Of a DNA stretch of 64,000 nucleotides, positions 20,457-30,605 are shown in pieces. The DNA lies in contig CM065818.1 of the NCBI GenBank assembly GCA_033398695.1, forward strand, positions 84,006,092 through 84,070,091, in the 5' to 3' direction. Each line of letters opens with the position of its first letter. Positions within the stretch are counted from its first letter, which is position 1. Source of the DNA: Orobanche coerulescens. Taxonomy: Eukaryota; Streptophyta; Magnoliopsida; Lamiales; Orobanchaceae. The position numbers and the translations under genes are program-made. The notes beneath the pieces are model-generated. The model made no database searches, was not told the origin of the DNA, and saw only the letters and a program-made list of their open reading frames with translations.

Positions 20457-22586
20457 ATGACTGAAAAGGGAATTATCTGGTTAAATCTTCCAAGATCAAG
20501 TACACAATATATTAGTGGGGTCAATGCATTTCTGAAAAATGCAATGGTCAATTATGCCGTCGAAAATGAATTAAACTGTCCTTGTAGTCGATGTGATAAT
20601 CGTTATTGGTGGGGTCGAAATGATGTGTATGATCACCTTATTTGCTATGGGCCTTTTCTGAGTGTTGCAAGGTGGATTTACGGTGTATCAAATTCGAAAG
20701 ACTTTAGTGATATGATGGATTTTGAAGCAAATACTGGATTTGAGGATAATCTTGACCGAATGTTAAATATTACTTACAATAGTAGGGGACTGAATGAAGA
20801 TGCTAGGAATTTTAATCGTCTTGTTGAGGATGGAAAACAGACCTTGTATTCTGGTTGTAAGAAATTTTCTCACCTAAGTTTTTTAGTTAAACTTTACCAC
20901 TCGAAGTGCATTAATGGGGTAACCGAGTCGGGGTTTGGGGAAATACTACAGCTGATGAAAGAGGCATTTCCCGATGCTAATGTGCCTGCCTCTTCTAATT
21001 CAGCTAAGAACATCATTAAAGATTTGGGTCTTGACTACAAAAAAATACATGCATGTCCAAATAACTGCATGTTGTATTGGGGGGAAATAAGAATCAGGTT
21101 TCTTGTAAACTTGTATCGCTTCAAGATGGAAAGTTATGGGACCTGAATCAGAGAGCAAAAATATTCCGTCCAAAGTGATGAGATATTTTCCTCTCAAACC
21201 AAGACTCCAATGAATGTTTATGTGTAAAGAATTCTCTAAACAAATGATTTGGCATGCAGTAGATCGAAAGATTGACGGGAAGTTACGACATTCGGCTGAT
21301 GGTGAAGCTTGGAAGATGATGGATACCAAGTATCCGCAATTTCCATCAGAAAATCGAAACGTCAGATTAGGTGTAGCTTCTGATGGGTTTAATCCTTAAC
21401 GTAATATGAATTCAACCCACAACACTTGGCCAATTATTGTCGTAAACTACAACCTTCCTCCACGGCTAAACATGAAGCCAAAAAAATTAATTTTGTCAAC
21501 ATTAATACCTGGTCCTAATGATCCTGGAAACAATATTTACATGTACATGTAGCCTTTAATTGCAGAGTTGAAAGAGTTATGGGATGTAGGAGTTGAAACT
21601 TATGATGCTTTGGCAGATCAAACTTTTATGTTACATGCCAGTGTCTTATGGACAATCAGTGACTTTCATGGTTATGCAATGTTGTTTGGTTGGAGCACAA
21701 AAAGGAAACTATCTTGCCCTATATGTAACTATGAGACATCGTCAATGTATTTGAACCATAGTAGGAAAGTGTGCTATATGAACCATCGAAGATTCTTAGA
21801 TGACAACCATAAGTGGAGACATGATAAAAGAAGGTTTAATGGTGATGTTGAGTTTGGAGCAGCTCCTACAATGTTATTCAGGAAGGAAATTGAAGAATTG
21901 TTAGAGGGTTATAAGAATACTTTTGGAAAGTGTAATGGAAAACTAAAGGTTAGCTGCATTGTCAATCCTTGGAATAAGATGTCAATATTTTTTTTACTTA
22001 CCATGGAGTGACAATATAATTCGATATAACCTTGACGTAATGCATATAGAGAATAACATATGTGATAGTATACTCGGAACTTTATTAAACATTGGTGGTA
22101 GAACAAAAGATCATCTAAGTGCTTGATTAGAGCTGCAAGAATTGGGCATTCGAAAGGTCCTTCATCCTACCACCTCTGATGATGGAAAGCACCTCGAAAT
22201 TAGGGCGGCAAACTTACATGATGAGTAAAGAAAAATATTTGTTCTGTTCATTATTTGAAAATGTTAAATTTCCTTACGGATTTGGTTCCAATATTAGCAA
22301 ATGTGTGCAGGGTAGGAAACTTATGGGCTATAAGAGTCATGATGCACATGTTATAATGCAATACTTGTTACAATTTTCCATGAAAAGAGAATTGAAGCCC
22401 GAGGTTGCAATACCTTTAATTCAACTTGGTGAATTTTTCAGGAGTATATGTGCCAAAGTTGTCGACTTAGATGATATAAAGAAGTTGCAAAAGGAGATTT
22501 TCGTAATACTTTGTCAATTGGAGATAATATTTCCACCTGCATTCTTTGACATAATGGTCCACTTATGCATTTGTGCAATGAAATAG
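20457..22586 (+). pseudogene. TNPD-like CACTA transposase (TNP2 family), truncated and broken
   Basis: The N-terminal transposase-associated domain is seen in CPCSRCDNRYWWGRNDVYDHL (20578 on). The TNP2 core follows: KIHACPNNCMLYWG near 21042, ASDGFNP near 21377, a break, then LKELWDVGVETYDAL near 21569 and TISDFHGYAMLFGW near 21653. A DUF4218-like end is present (IPLIQLGEFFRSICAKVVD; LEIIFPPAFFDIMVHL) to 22586. Stops or shifts lie near 21146, 21400, 21550 and 22010. The DUF4216-like C-terminus found in the first CACTA element was not seen. It reads in the opposite direction to the first element and is clearly diverged from it. Confidence 0.87.
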
Positions 22587-22671
22587 AATTTGGTGGAGTA
22601 CACGAAAGCAACTGCGGTTTGACTCTACTGCTACAGGGCTTCCAAGGGATGGAACATCTCTCAAAGATGGC

Positions 22672-23055
22672 ATGGAGGACACAAGAAGTTCTATTGAAAG
22701 GGTAGGATTGGTGGAGCATCTAAAGCAACTCGAGGTATCTAATGGAAGTGAAAAAGTGACAGAGGAGGAAAATTCATTAAAAAGAACGCATGAAGGTCAA
22801 GGAGTGACCGGGTATGAAATGGACAGAAATAAGAGAATTGCAGAGAACAAAGAGAAGTTAAGGGAACTGGGAGTGACCAGGCTATCATCGAACTTGAGCC
22901 TACACACCAAAGACAAAAACAAGTTAACGAATGATGAGAGTGATAACTACTGCCCGAATAATGATGCACAAGGAGTAAGTACTGATGAAGAGGAAATGTT
23001 TACCTCAAAGGTACTTAGAGTTACGAGATCGTCAAAACTCCCAGGCTCAAACTGA
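22672..23055 (+). CDS. probable first exon of the TNPA-like protein of the second CACTA element
   Basis: This is a 127-residue acidic and basic segment with YEMDRNKRIAENKEKLREL in the middle. It resembles the N-terminal part of plant Ptta/En/Spm-type proteins, but I rest this on pattern recognition only. It lies just after the TNPD-like gene in the same direction, where a TNPA-type gene would begin. The remaining exons resume at 27596 beyond the inserted retrotransposon. Confidence 0.5.
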   Translation: MEDTRSSIERVGLVEHLKQLEVSNGSEKVTEEENSLKRTHEGQGVTGYEMDRNKRIAENKEKLRELGVTRLSSNLSLHTKDKNKLTNDESDNYCPNNDAQGVSTDEEEMFTSKVLRVTRSSKLPGSN

Positions 23056-23380
23056 GATATTGCAGACACAATCGCAAACTCAAACTGATAACTTGGCGTC
23101 GCAAGAAGGTAACTTTTTCGAATTCTAGTTGGTCGTATAATGTCAATTTATTTAGATTTCTCATGCTTATTATCAAGTAATCCTGTATATAAGGCCCTGC
23201 ATTTCAAAAAATGAAAAATGATGGCGGAAGCACCATATTGTAATCTGACTTTAGATATATTGGCTTTTATTTATTAACCTTATGAGGTATTTACAGCTCA
23301 TTGATCTAGTTTTTAACATAATATAATTTACAATCATAGTCCTATATCTTTAGTTGTAAAATTTTAAAGGGTCATAGGAT
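23056..23380 (+). other. non-coding CACTA sequence (probable intron part) before a retrotransposon insertion
   Basis: This A/T-rich sequence has no recognised domain. It is probably the first intron of the TNPA-like gene, since coding resumes only after the copia-type element at 27558. A donor-like GGTAAC occurs near 23107. Confidence 0.4.
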
Positions 23381-24421
23381 TGTTGGAACATTTTGTTCCA
23401 TGCATAAATTAAAAGTGTTTTGATGATTAATGATTGATAAGCAAAACAAAACAACGAAGAGACGAAGCAAGCATCGAAGGAAAACGAAGTGCAAAAAGCT
23501 GGAAAAACACAAAGCTAACGTACGTAATATGTGATCATTAACGTACGTAATGTAAGCAGCTTAACATACGTAATGGATGAGAGATAACGTACGTAATGCA
23601 GTTTAAACCAGATGAACGTTGGACGAGTCGAAGTCAAAAAGGTGGCAACGGACATATGACGTCAGCAGTGACGTACTATTAACGTACGTAATGAAAAGTA
23701 TGATAACGTACGTAAAGAAAAGAAACGAATGTTACTGGACTGAATCTGGGAGAAGCTAACGTACGTAACATTGACTGGTTAACGTACGTAAACAAGCTTA
23801 CGTACGTAATGGGAAGTATATAGCGTACGTAATGAAGGTCCTGGCAGCTAACGGCTAGTTTGTTCATGAAGGCTATAAATACCATGCTTATGGTATTGAT
23901 CAAGTACAACAACTCAAGCAAACGAGACATACATCTGAGAATCATATTGATACTATTGTTGTTGTAATATTGAGCTTACATTGAGTGATTGAGTGTTATA
24001 CACAAAATCATACATGAGTGGTAAAAGAAAAGATACGATTGGATTCGGTGTTATTAGGATCAAGGATCCGGCATTATTAGAATCACAATCGATATCTAAG
24101 TGAGGTTTATCTAGTACCCATAGAAAGCTAGAGCGGTTGATTCCTTGTCCGATAGAAAAGGAAAACGGTTTAACTTGGACCGACGCAAAGACAAGTACGA
24201 GTGGTTTATCACGGACCAATAGAAGACGTGATTGTAAACGGTTATACCTCGACCGATAGAAGAGAGGCGTAGAGGTTGCTATCTTTAACCTATTGAAAAA
24301 GATAAAGAGAGAACGTAGGCTCGTTTATAGCCGAACCTATATAAATCCTCGTGTCCTTTATTTTCCGCAATTTTATTTACGCTTCCGCAAACGGCGCAAA
24401 TATCCGAATCCGTACCCAACA
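23381..24421 (+). repeat. 5' LTR of the gag-only element
   Basis: It contains ten copies of a TAACGTACGTAA palindrome (23516-23832), a TATAAATA box at 23874-23881, and a long downstream leader. It ends ACCCAACA at 24421 next to the primer-binding site. Confidence 0.93.
23516..23881 (+). promoter_or_regulatory. U3 palindrome array plus TATA box (copia-type LTR, 5' copy)
   Basis: Sites start at 23516, 23539, 23562, 23585, 23680, 23704, 23757, 23780, 23798 and 23821. Spacing is 23, 23, 23, 95, 24, 53, 23, 18 and 23 bp, and the TATA box begins 53 bp after the last site start. The motif is TAACGTACGTAA in most copies. Confidence 0.85.
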
Positions 24422-24423
24422 AT

Positions 24424-24435
24424 TGGTATCGGAGC
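24424..24435 (+). other. primer-binding site of the gag-only element
   Basis: TGGTATCGGAGC, two bases after the LTR, is complementary to the 3' end of initiator tRNA-Met as in other copia elements. Confidence 0.85.
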
Positions 24436-24479
24436 GGTTCTCCAATACGCGGCTTAACATCCGAGGAGAAAAAGATCCA

Positions 24480-26021
24480 ATGGCGTTTCAATTTGCTCCA
24501 GTCGAAGGCCTTGCTCTCAACCGACCACCTTTCTTTGATGGCTCAAATTACTTGACATGGAAGAAAAAGATGTCGATCTTTATTCGTGCCTACGATATAG
24601 ATATTTGGAAGATTATTTGTCTCGGCCCGAAAGTTCCTATCAAATCCGACGGTACGCTCAAATCTTTTGAAGAATACGACGATGCCGATTGGAAAAATGA
24701 CCATCTAAATTGTAAGGCTACTCAACTCTTATTTTGTGCCTTAAATCCGGAAGAAGTCAATCGAATCTCATCGTGTGAGAGTGCGAAAGAAATATGGAAA
24801 ATTCTAGAAATCACACACGAAGGGACGACTCAAGTCAAGGAGACGAAGATCAATATGCTTCTCCATGACTACGAGTTATTCATGATGAAGGGTGACGAGT
24901 CCATCACCAATATGCTCGACCGATTTTCGGTCATCACCAATGGACTTGCTTCGTTCAGAAAACCATTATCTAGTAGTGAAAAAGTTAAGAAAATTTTACG
25001 ATCACTACCTAGCGAATGGGACGGAACCGTGACCGCGATTATGGAATCCAAAGATCTCAACACGCTCGATTTTAGTGCCCTTGTTGGTTCACTAATCAAT
25101 TATGAGATCGTGTTAAAATCACGAAGTATCAAGCCGAAACCGAAAGAAAAATGGTTAGCCATGAAGGCTAAGATGTCGAAAAAGAAAGAAGAAATCCCGG
25201 TGGAAGAAAGCGACGAAGAAGCGGCATATTATGCCAAGAATATTAATAAATTCCAAACTTTATTAAACCGGAGGAAGAAGGATATCTCGAGCGAAATGAA
25301 GAAGTTAGACAACTCTTGTCGACAATGTGGAAAACCAGGCCACTTCGCTAAGCATTGCCGTGCCAAACCCAAGAAGGAGGTTCTCGTGGCTACTTGGAGC
25401 GATGAAGATGAAGACGATGATTTCATCAATCAAAATAATATCGCTCTCATGGCCCGGAGTTCGTTCGACAACAGCGACGTCGAAAGCCAAGTAAGTACAT
25501 ACTCATGTGATGAACTTTTTGATGCATTTGAATTATTGCATACGGATTTTCAAAACGCTTTATCCGAAATAAAATCCCTTAAGTCTAAAATTAAATCTTT
25601 GGAAATTGAAAATTCCAAAACTATCGAGAAGGGAAAATTTGTCGAAATCGATCATTCGAAATGCATTGAAAATGAGAATATTTTGAAGAATGATCTTTTA
25701 AAAGTTCAAGATGAACTAAAATCTTTGACAAGAAAATTCTCGTGCGGCAACGATAAATTTGAACAAATGTTATGTGTTCAAAAATATACTTTAAATAAAG
25801 AGGGGTTAGGATTCAAACCACGTTCGAAAAACGAATCCATTAATTTTAAGATACCCCATTACGAAAAGTGTTTAAAAATCGGGCATCATATATCAAGTTG
25901 CAAAAGCCCTCTCCGGACGATAAAAATTAAGAAAATTTGGGTTCCTAAAGGAACAAATATTTCAAATATTGTTTACGTTTCTAAACAAAAACCAACTATA
26001 GGTTGGGTCCCCAAAAATTGA
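24480..26021 (+). CDS. copia-type Gag (513 residues), intact
   Basis: The start is the methionine of MAFQFAPVEGLALN at 24480, just after the leader; the open frame extends further upstream but into the LTR. Domains: an N-terminal NRPPFFDGSNYLTWKKKM region typical of copia Gag (UBN2-type), the gag core (LLHDYELFMMKGDESITNM; LRSLPSEWDG), and a CCHC knuckle CRQCGKPGHFAKHC near 25318. A C-terminal coiled-coil part (DLLKVQDELKSL) precedes a second knuckle-like sequence that has lost its first Cys (YEKCLKIGHHISSC). It ends IGWVPKN then TGA, where an autonomous element would continue into protease. The open, undamaged frame fits recent activity. Confidence 0.92.
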   Translation: MAFQFAPVEGLALNRPPFFDGSNYLTWKKKMSIFIRAYDIDIWKIICLGPKVPIKSDGTLKSFEEYDDADWKNDHLNCKATQLLFCALNPEEVNRISSCESAKEIWKILEITHEGTTQVKETKINMLLHDYELFMMKGDESITNMLDRFSVITNGLASFRKPLSSSEKVKKILRSLPSEWDGTVTAIMESKDLNTLDFSALVGSLINYEIVLKSRSIKPKPKEKWLAMKAKMSKKKEEIPVEESDEEAAYYAKNINKFQTLLNRRKKDISSEMKKLDNSCRQCGKPGHFAKHCRAKPKKEVLVATWSDEDEDDDFINQNNIALMARSSFDNSDVESQVSTYSCDELFDAFELLHTDFQNALSEIKSLKSKIKSLEIENSKTIEKGKFVEIDHSKCIENENILKNDLLKVQDELKSLTRKFSCGNDKFEQMLCVQKYTLNKEGLGFKPRSKNESINFKIPHYEKCLKIGHHISSCKSPLRTIKIKKIWVPKGTNISNIVYVSKQKPTIGWVPKN

Positions 26022-26516
26022 TTTTTTATACTTTACTCAGGGGGAGTATTTTTTAGGGGAGATATTATTCTCAGGGGGAGTTTTTACCCTTTATGCAATT
26101 ATTCATAAATTGTATCATGCATATTTTATATTTTGGTATTATTTATTTCAATTTTTTTTACTTTTTGATGAAAACAAAAAGGGGGAGAGAAAGGAGGAAA
26201 ATGGGATTTACCCTGAAAGGGGGAGAAACGAAGGAATTGAAAAATGAAGAGGAGAAGTCGAAGAAAAAAAAATGACAGAAAAAGAAAAATGAGGAGACGT
26301 CGAAAAGATGATGAAAATTTGAAAAGTCGAAAAGAAAAAGAAAATGAAAGAAGGAGAAAGAAGAAGTCAAAAAAAAAAAAAGAAATTGGAGAAGAAACTA
26401 ACGAAACGGACAAAGTCGAAAACTTTGGTCTGTACACATATACATATATTTATATTTTTTTGCAGAAAAATCCCATTGAGAAAGTGTTGTTTTGTGATCA
26501 TCAAAAAGGGGGAGAT
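26022..26516 (+). other. non-coding 3' region with repeated purine tracts
   Basis: AGGGGGAG-type runs occur near 26039, 26055, 26072 and 26180, then a long A/G-rich tract (26165-26400), and the final polypurine tract before 26517. ORFs reading this as Lys/Arg/Glu or, on the other strand, Phe/Ser are composition artefacts. The pol region expected in copia is missing here. Confidence 0.75.
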
Positions 26517-27557
26517 TGTTGGAACATTTTGTTCCATGCATAAATTAAAAGTGTTTTGATGATTATTGATTGATAAGCAAAACAAAACAACGAAGAGACG
26601 AAGGAAGCATCGAAGGAAAACGAAGTGCAAAAAGCTGGAAAAACACAAAGCTAACGTACGTAATATGTGATCATTAACGTACGTAATGTAAGCAGCGTAA
26701 CGTACGTAATGGATGAGAGATAACGTACGTAATGCAGTTCAAACCAGATGAACGTTGGATGAGTCGAAGTCAAAAAGGTGGCAACTGACATATGACGTCA
26801 GCAGTGACGTGCTATTAATGTACGTAATGAAAAGTATGATAACGTACATAAAGAAAAGAAACGAATGTTACTGGACTGAATCTGGGAGAAGCTAACGTAC
26901 GTAACATTGACTGGTTAATGTACGTAAACAAGCTTACGTACGTAATGGGAAGTATATAGCGTACGTAATGAAGGTCCTGGCAGCTAACGGCTAGTTTGTT
27001 CATGAAGGCTATAAATACCATGCTTATGGTATTGATCAAGTACAACAACTCAAGCAAACGAGACATACATCTGAGAATCATATTGATACTATTGTTGTTG
27101 TAATATTGAGCTTACATTGAGTGATTGAGTGTTATACACAAAATCATACACGAGTGGTAAAAGAAAAGATACGATTGGATTCGGTGTTATTAGGATCAAG
27201 GATCCGGCATTATTAGAATCACAATCGATATCTAAGTGAGGTTTATCTAGTACCCATAGAAAGCTAGAGCGGTTGATTCCTTGTCCGATAGAAAAGGAAA
27301 ACGGTTTAACTTGGACCGACGCAAAGACAAGTACGAGTGGTTTATCACGGACCAATAGAAGACGTGATTGTAAACGGTTATACCTCGACCAATAGAAGAG
27401 AGGCGTAGAGGTTGCTATCTTTAACCTATTGAAAAAGATAAAGAGAGGACGTAGGCTCGTTTATAGCCGAACCTCTATAAATCCTCGTGTCCTTTATTTT
27501 CCGCAATTTTATTTATGCTTCCGCAAACGGCGCAAATATCCGAATCCGTACCCAACA
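26517..27557 (+). repeat. 3' LTR of the gag-only element
   Basis: 1041 bp, same length as the 5' LTR. Several of the differences fall in the palindromes at CG sites (for example CGTACG against TGTACG or CGTACA). Confidence 0.93.
26652..27017 (+). promoter_or_regulatory. U3 palindrome array plus TATA box (3' LTR copy)
   Basis: This is the same array as at 23516, shifted by 3136 bp, with TATAAATA at 27010-27017. Some sites have decayed by CG to TG/CA. Confidence 0.85.
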
Positions 27558-27595
27558 AGCATGACAATTTAATTGTTGGTTGAATAGATGCACCA

Positions 27596-29069
27596 TCTGA
27601 ACCAAAAAAAAGAAGGACTAGAGGAAAGTCAAAATGAAGCATGTTCATACGAGAAGTGAGAAAAGAGAGATCACCCTAAGAAATCTCGGGCAACCTGTAT
27701 CAGCTGATGAAAATTTGGTATCGGAATTTAGCAATTTTTTAGAAACAACAGTGAGGGACTTTGTTTCGCTTACATGTGTTACTTGGCGTGAAGTTCCTGA
27801 AAAAGACATCTTGTGGGAGTATGTCAAGGTAATGCACTAATCATCCCTCTTAACCACATGTATTATATATTCATAAATTTTCTTTAGAAGATGTTTAAGT
27901 TTGCTAATAATTTATCCTAGGACAAGTATATCATTCCCGAGGAGGGTAGAGCATGGGTAATGAAAACGATGCGAGATCAGTTTAGGGCGTTCAAATCCCG
28001 CATCAAGAAAGATCATTACACATGCTATGAAACTGATGAGGAGAGGATTAAGAATAAGCCTACAGAGGTTCCTGAAAAAGACTTTAAGGTTCTTTTACAA
28101 TATTGGGCTGACGAAGATGTTCAAGTAACTTTAAAAATACATGTTCCATATCAATACATCGTTTATTCAGCACATGCATTTTATTCTTTATGTCTTGATG
28201 TTTATAGGCGGCTGCTAGAATAAATGCAGAATCTAGAAGTCATTTAATAGAAAAACATACAACCGGACCTAGAAGTTTCGCCCAAGTCTCCAACAAGTTG
28301 GTATGATTACTTGTTTTTGATAATTTCGTACAATAGACATGAACTGAAGACACTTGTTAGAATTGTTAAAATGATGTACTCTGTGTTTATATTAAACTAA
28401 GTTTAATGATGAGGTTCAAATGTAATCTGCCTTACTTTAGTCACTGGTGCCTTAACTTTTTTGTTCAAATCTATATGTAAAATGTAACCCATGTTTTGAA
28501 AAATCTATGTACGATGTAGACCTATTTTGTAAAACCCTACTTTTCAAAAATGAAACTTATTTTTTTGCAAGCTAATTGAGAAAATGCCGGTTGATGCTGG
28601 AGAACCGGTGGCACCACTATCAGTTGCTCAAATTTTTGTTGAAACACGCAAAACGAACGTGGATCGCGAGTATAAGTTACCTACTGAAGCGATTAAAGAA
28701 AAAATTGTAAGGGCTATTTCAATGGTTATTTATATTGTTCAATCATGTTCCATTATGTAATTGTTTGTTTATCTTGTTCTTGTTACAGTCAACTGTCAAG
28801 AAAATTCTGGGGAGGGAGGGACTGTTGAGGCTGCTAACCAACTAGTTCGTGGTGGCAAGGAGCAAGACCGCTCATATCTGCTTGGCAGACTTATTCGGAA
28901 AAGGCATCCACAACACAAATCTGTAGCACCCCCCACATCAACCATCTCAGATCACTACTTGGCAGATTTAACAACAAGAATTTGGGAACAACTTGCACAC
29001 GAGATGGATGAAAGAGTTGACAAAAAGGTTCGAGGGAATGTCAAGCCGATGATGACCAAAATAACATAA
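27596..29069 (+). CDS. TNPA-like plant transposase (Transposase_24/Ptta family), later exons
   Basis: Five exon-like blocks with good splice signals: 27596-27830 (LGQPVSADENLVSEF; VPEKDILWEYVK, donor GTAATG), 27921-28124 (KYIIPEEGRAWVMKTMRD; RIKNKPTEVPEKDFK, donor GTAACT), 28208-28300 (AAARINAESRSHL; TGPRSFAQVSNKL, donor GTATGA), 28572-28706 (SVAQIFVETRKTNVDREY, donor GTAAGG) and 28789-29069 (EQLAHEMDERVDKKV). These are the family's conserved blocks in the usual order. Such proteins are thought to bind subterminal repeats in CACTA elements. The exon set looks better preserved than the TNPD-like partner; exact exon joins are estimated, and the last join may be out of phase. Confidence 0.75.
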
Positions 29070-29469
29070 AAGAATCCAGAATTGAAGGTCGATTTTAATG
29101 AGCTATATGTTGAGCCATCAACTGATGTTTCAAGTGACAATGTTTTCCATTGATGTTTTTCATTGGGAGTGCCTAGTGCTTCACTAATCTTTTGAACTAA
29201 GCACCTAACTATGATGACATTTAGGAGATTATGTTATACTTTAATATTTTGGGCAGATTTGTGTAGTTGGTTCATTTTGAACTTTGGCTATATTTAAGTT
29301 TGGTTGTGTAATCGTATATATGGTATTTGAAGTTAAAAAAATTATACGGGTTCCTTTTGGCAATTTCGGCTTGTAAAAATATTTTTCAGATATAATTGTG
29401 ATTCTGATCAACAAGATTAGGAATTTAGGTAACATAAAAATATGTGGCTAAATAAGGAAGGGTTAAATA
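29070..29469 (+). other. 3' flank of the TNPA-like gene
   Basis: Non-coding, A/T-rich; likely 3' UTR and start of the right arm. Nothing else recognised. Confidence 0.4.
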
Positions 29470-29775
29470 AAAGAATGTTGCATTAAAAAAAACTGTTGCT
29501 ATATTATGAAAAGTGTTTAATAAACAATGTTTCAATAACAAAAAGGTGTTGCTAAAATAAAAAAGTGTTTAGTAAAAAAGTGTTGCAATAGCAAACAAAT
29601 GTGTCGCAAAATATTTAAAGTGATAATAAAATAATGTTACAATAAAGCTCAAAAGGTGTTGCCAAAAAAATCAAGTGTTAGATCGACAAGTGTTGCAGAA
29701 GAAAAAAGGGTGCTGCAATAGAGTCTATTGCAACATTACAAATTTGTGTTGCAATATACCAAACATGTTGCCATA
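29470..29775. repeat. right subterminal repeats of the second CACTA element (TGTTGCAATA motif)
   Basis: A short motif close to GTGTTGCAATAG, in both orientations, recurs more than ten times in about 300 bp with A-rich spacers. This fits a CACTA subterminal arm with a recognition motif unrelated to that of the first element. Confidence 0.65.
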
Positions 29776-29810
29776 TTGGCTAATGAAACATATATAATGA
29801 TGTGGCCATA

Positions 29811-30230
29811 GATTGACGAAACCCCCATGAAATCGGGGGTGGATGTATGTATTGCATCCAGGTACTTGCAGGTTCTTGGGGAGATAATCACAGGATCGGT
29901 ATGAAGGATGATGGAAGACAAATGGTACTAATCACAAGAAGACTACTACTTGGTACTGGTGGTCGTAATGTATTTTCTTTTCCGCTATAGTGTTTTCCTA
30001 ATGTATGGGAGTGTTCTTATATTTTGACCCCTGTGCAGGTATGAGTTTTGAAAGAGAGATGTATATGAAGTTTAAGTTGTATGTTTGTGGTGAAAGACCA
30101 AATCGGTCTAATGGTTCGTTATTTTAGACATGTCGGCAAGTAATGTGATGTCTTGTTTTTATAATTAGCCTGGTAGATCCTCACGGAGAGGGCCTGCGGC
30201 GCTGTAATATTCCCGAGTGGATTGGGGGTG
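29811..30230 (+). mobile_element. gypsy LTR fragment (U5 end), plus orientation
   Basis: It matches the reverse complement of the LTR start at 43352-43770: the ATCGGGGGTGGATGT block, GGTACTTGCAGGTT, then GAGGGCCTGCGGCGCTGTAAT near the end. It ends GGGGGTGTTCCA at about 30230, where GTTACA is expected. The left side is missing. No primer-binding site follows. Confidence 0.65.
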
Positions 30231-30324
30231 TTCCATGTGACTGGTTGTTCATACGTCCGAGGGGTATGTCGAGAGGCGGGTTTGTTTCTTTGAGATCCAC
30301 TGTGTGTGATTTGTTTTCCTTTAT

Positions 30325-30605
30325 TGATCATGTTGGAGCTTATCATGTTGGTGATATTCTCGAATATTATTGATCCTTTGTTGACCGTGTTGGAGTTTAT
30401 CATGTTGATGATATTCTCGGATATTGTTGATTCTTTGTTCATCGTGCTGGAGTTTATCATGTTGACGATATTCTCGATTATTGTTGATTCTTCATTGGTC
30501 TTGTTTGGAGTCTATCATGTTGATGATATTCTCGGTTATGTTTTCACCTTTGATTGGTCATATTGGAGTTTATCATGTTGATGATATTCTCGGTTGATGT
30601 TTTGG
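30325..30605 (+). repeat. tandem repeat, about 58-bp unit, five copies
   Basis: TTGGAGTTTATCATGTTGAT with GATATTCTCGG recurs at about 30333, 30391, 30449, 30507 and 30563. The predicted translation repeats too (LEFIMLMIFSDIVDSL-like), but I regard this as non-coding LTR sequence rather than a protein. Confidence 0.85.

Larger units (their letters stand above)
23381..27557 (+). mobile_element. copia-type gag-only LTR retrotransposon (TR-GAG-like), young
   Basis: Two LTRs of exactly 1041 bp (23381-24421 and 26517-27557) start TGTTGGAACA and end ACCCAACA. Flanking 5-mers are AGGAT (23376-23380) and AGCAT (27558-27562), one mismatch. The PBS TGGTATCGGAGC is at 24424-24435 and the polypurine tract AAAAAGGGGGAGA ends at about 26515. 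I count roughly fifteen differences between the LTRs. The only coding region is gag; protease, integrase, RT and RNase H are absent, so the element would depend on another copy for mobility. Confidence 0.93.
13338..29800 (+). mobile_element. second CACTA-type element, split by two retrotransposons; ends uncertain
   Basis: TNPD-like coding (20457-22586) and TNPA-like coding (22672-23055 and 27596-29069) lie in the same direction. A left non-coding arm (13338-14308) and a right arm rich in TGTTGC motifs (29470-29775) flank them. CACTGAAAACCC at 13338 is a possible left terminus, but I found no matching right terminus, which may have been lost where a gypsy LTR fragment begins near 29811. A chromovirus (14309-20280) and a gag-only copia-type element (23381-27557) interrupt it. 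Confidence 0.6.

Noticed and set aside
26126..26543. Overlapping ORFs rich in Lys/Arg or Phe/Ser
   Set aside because: They are readings of an A/G-rich tract between gag and the LTR on both strands.
30306..30581. ORF with repeated hydrophobic segments that looks like a membrane protein
   Set aside because: It is a translation of a 58-bp tandem repeat within LTR-derived DNA; no start context or domain.
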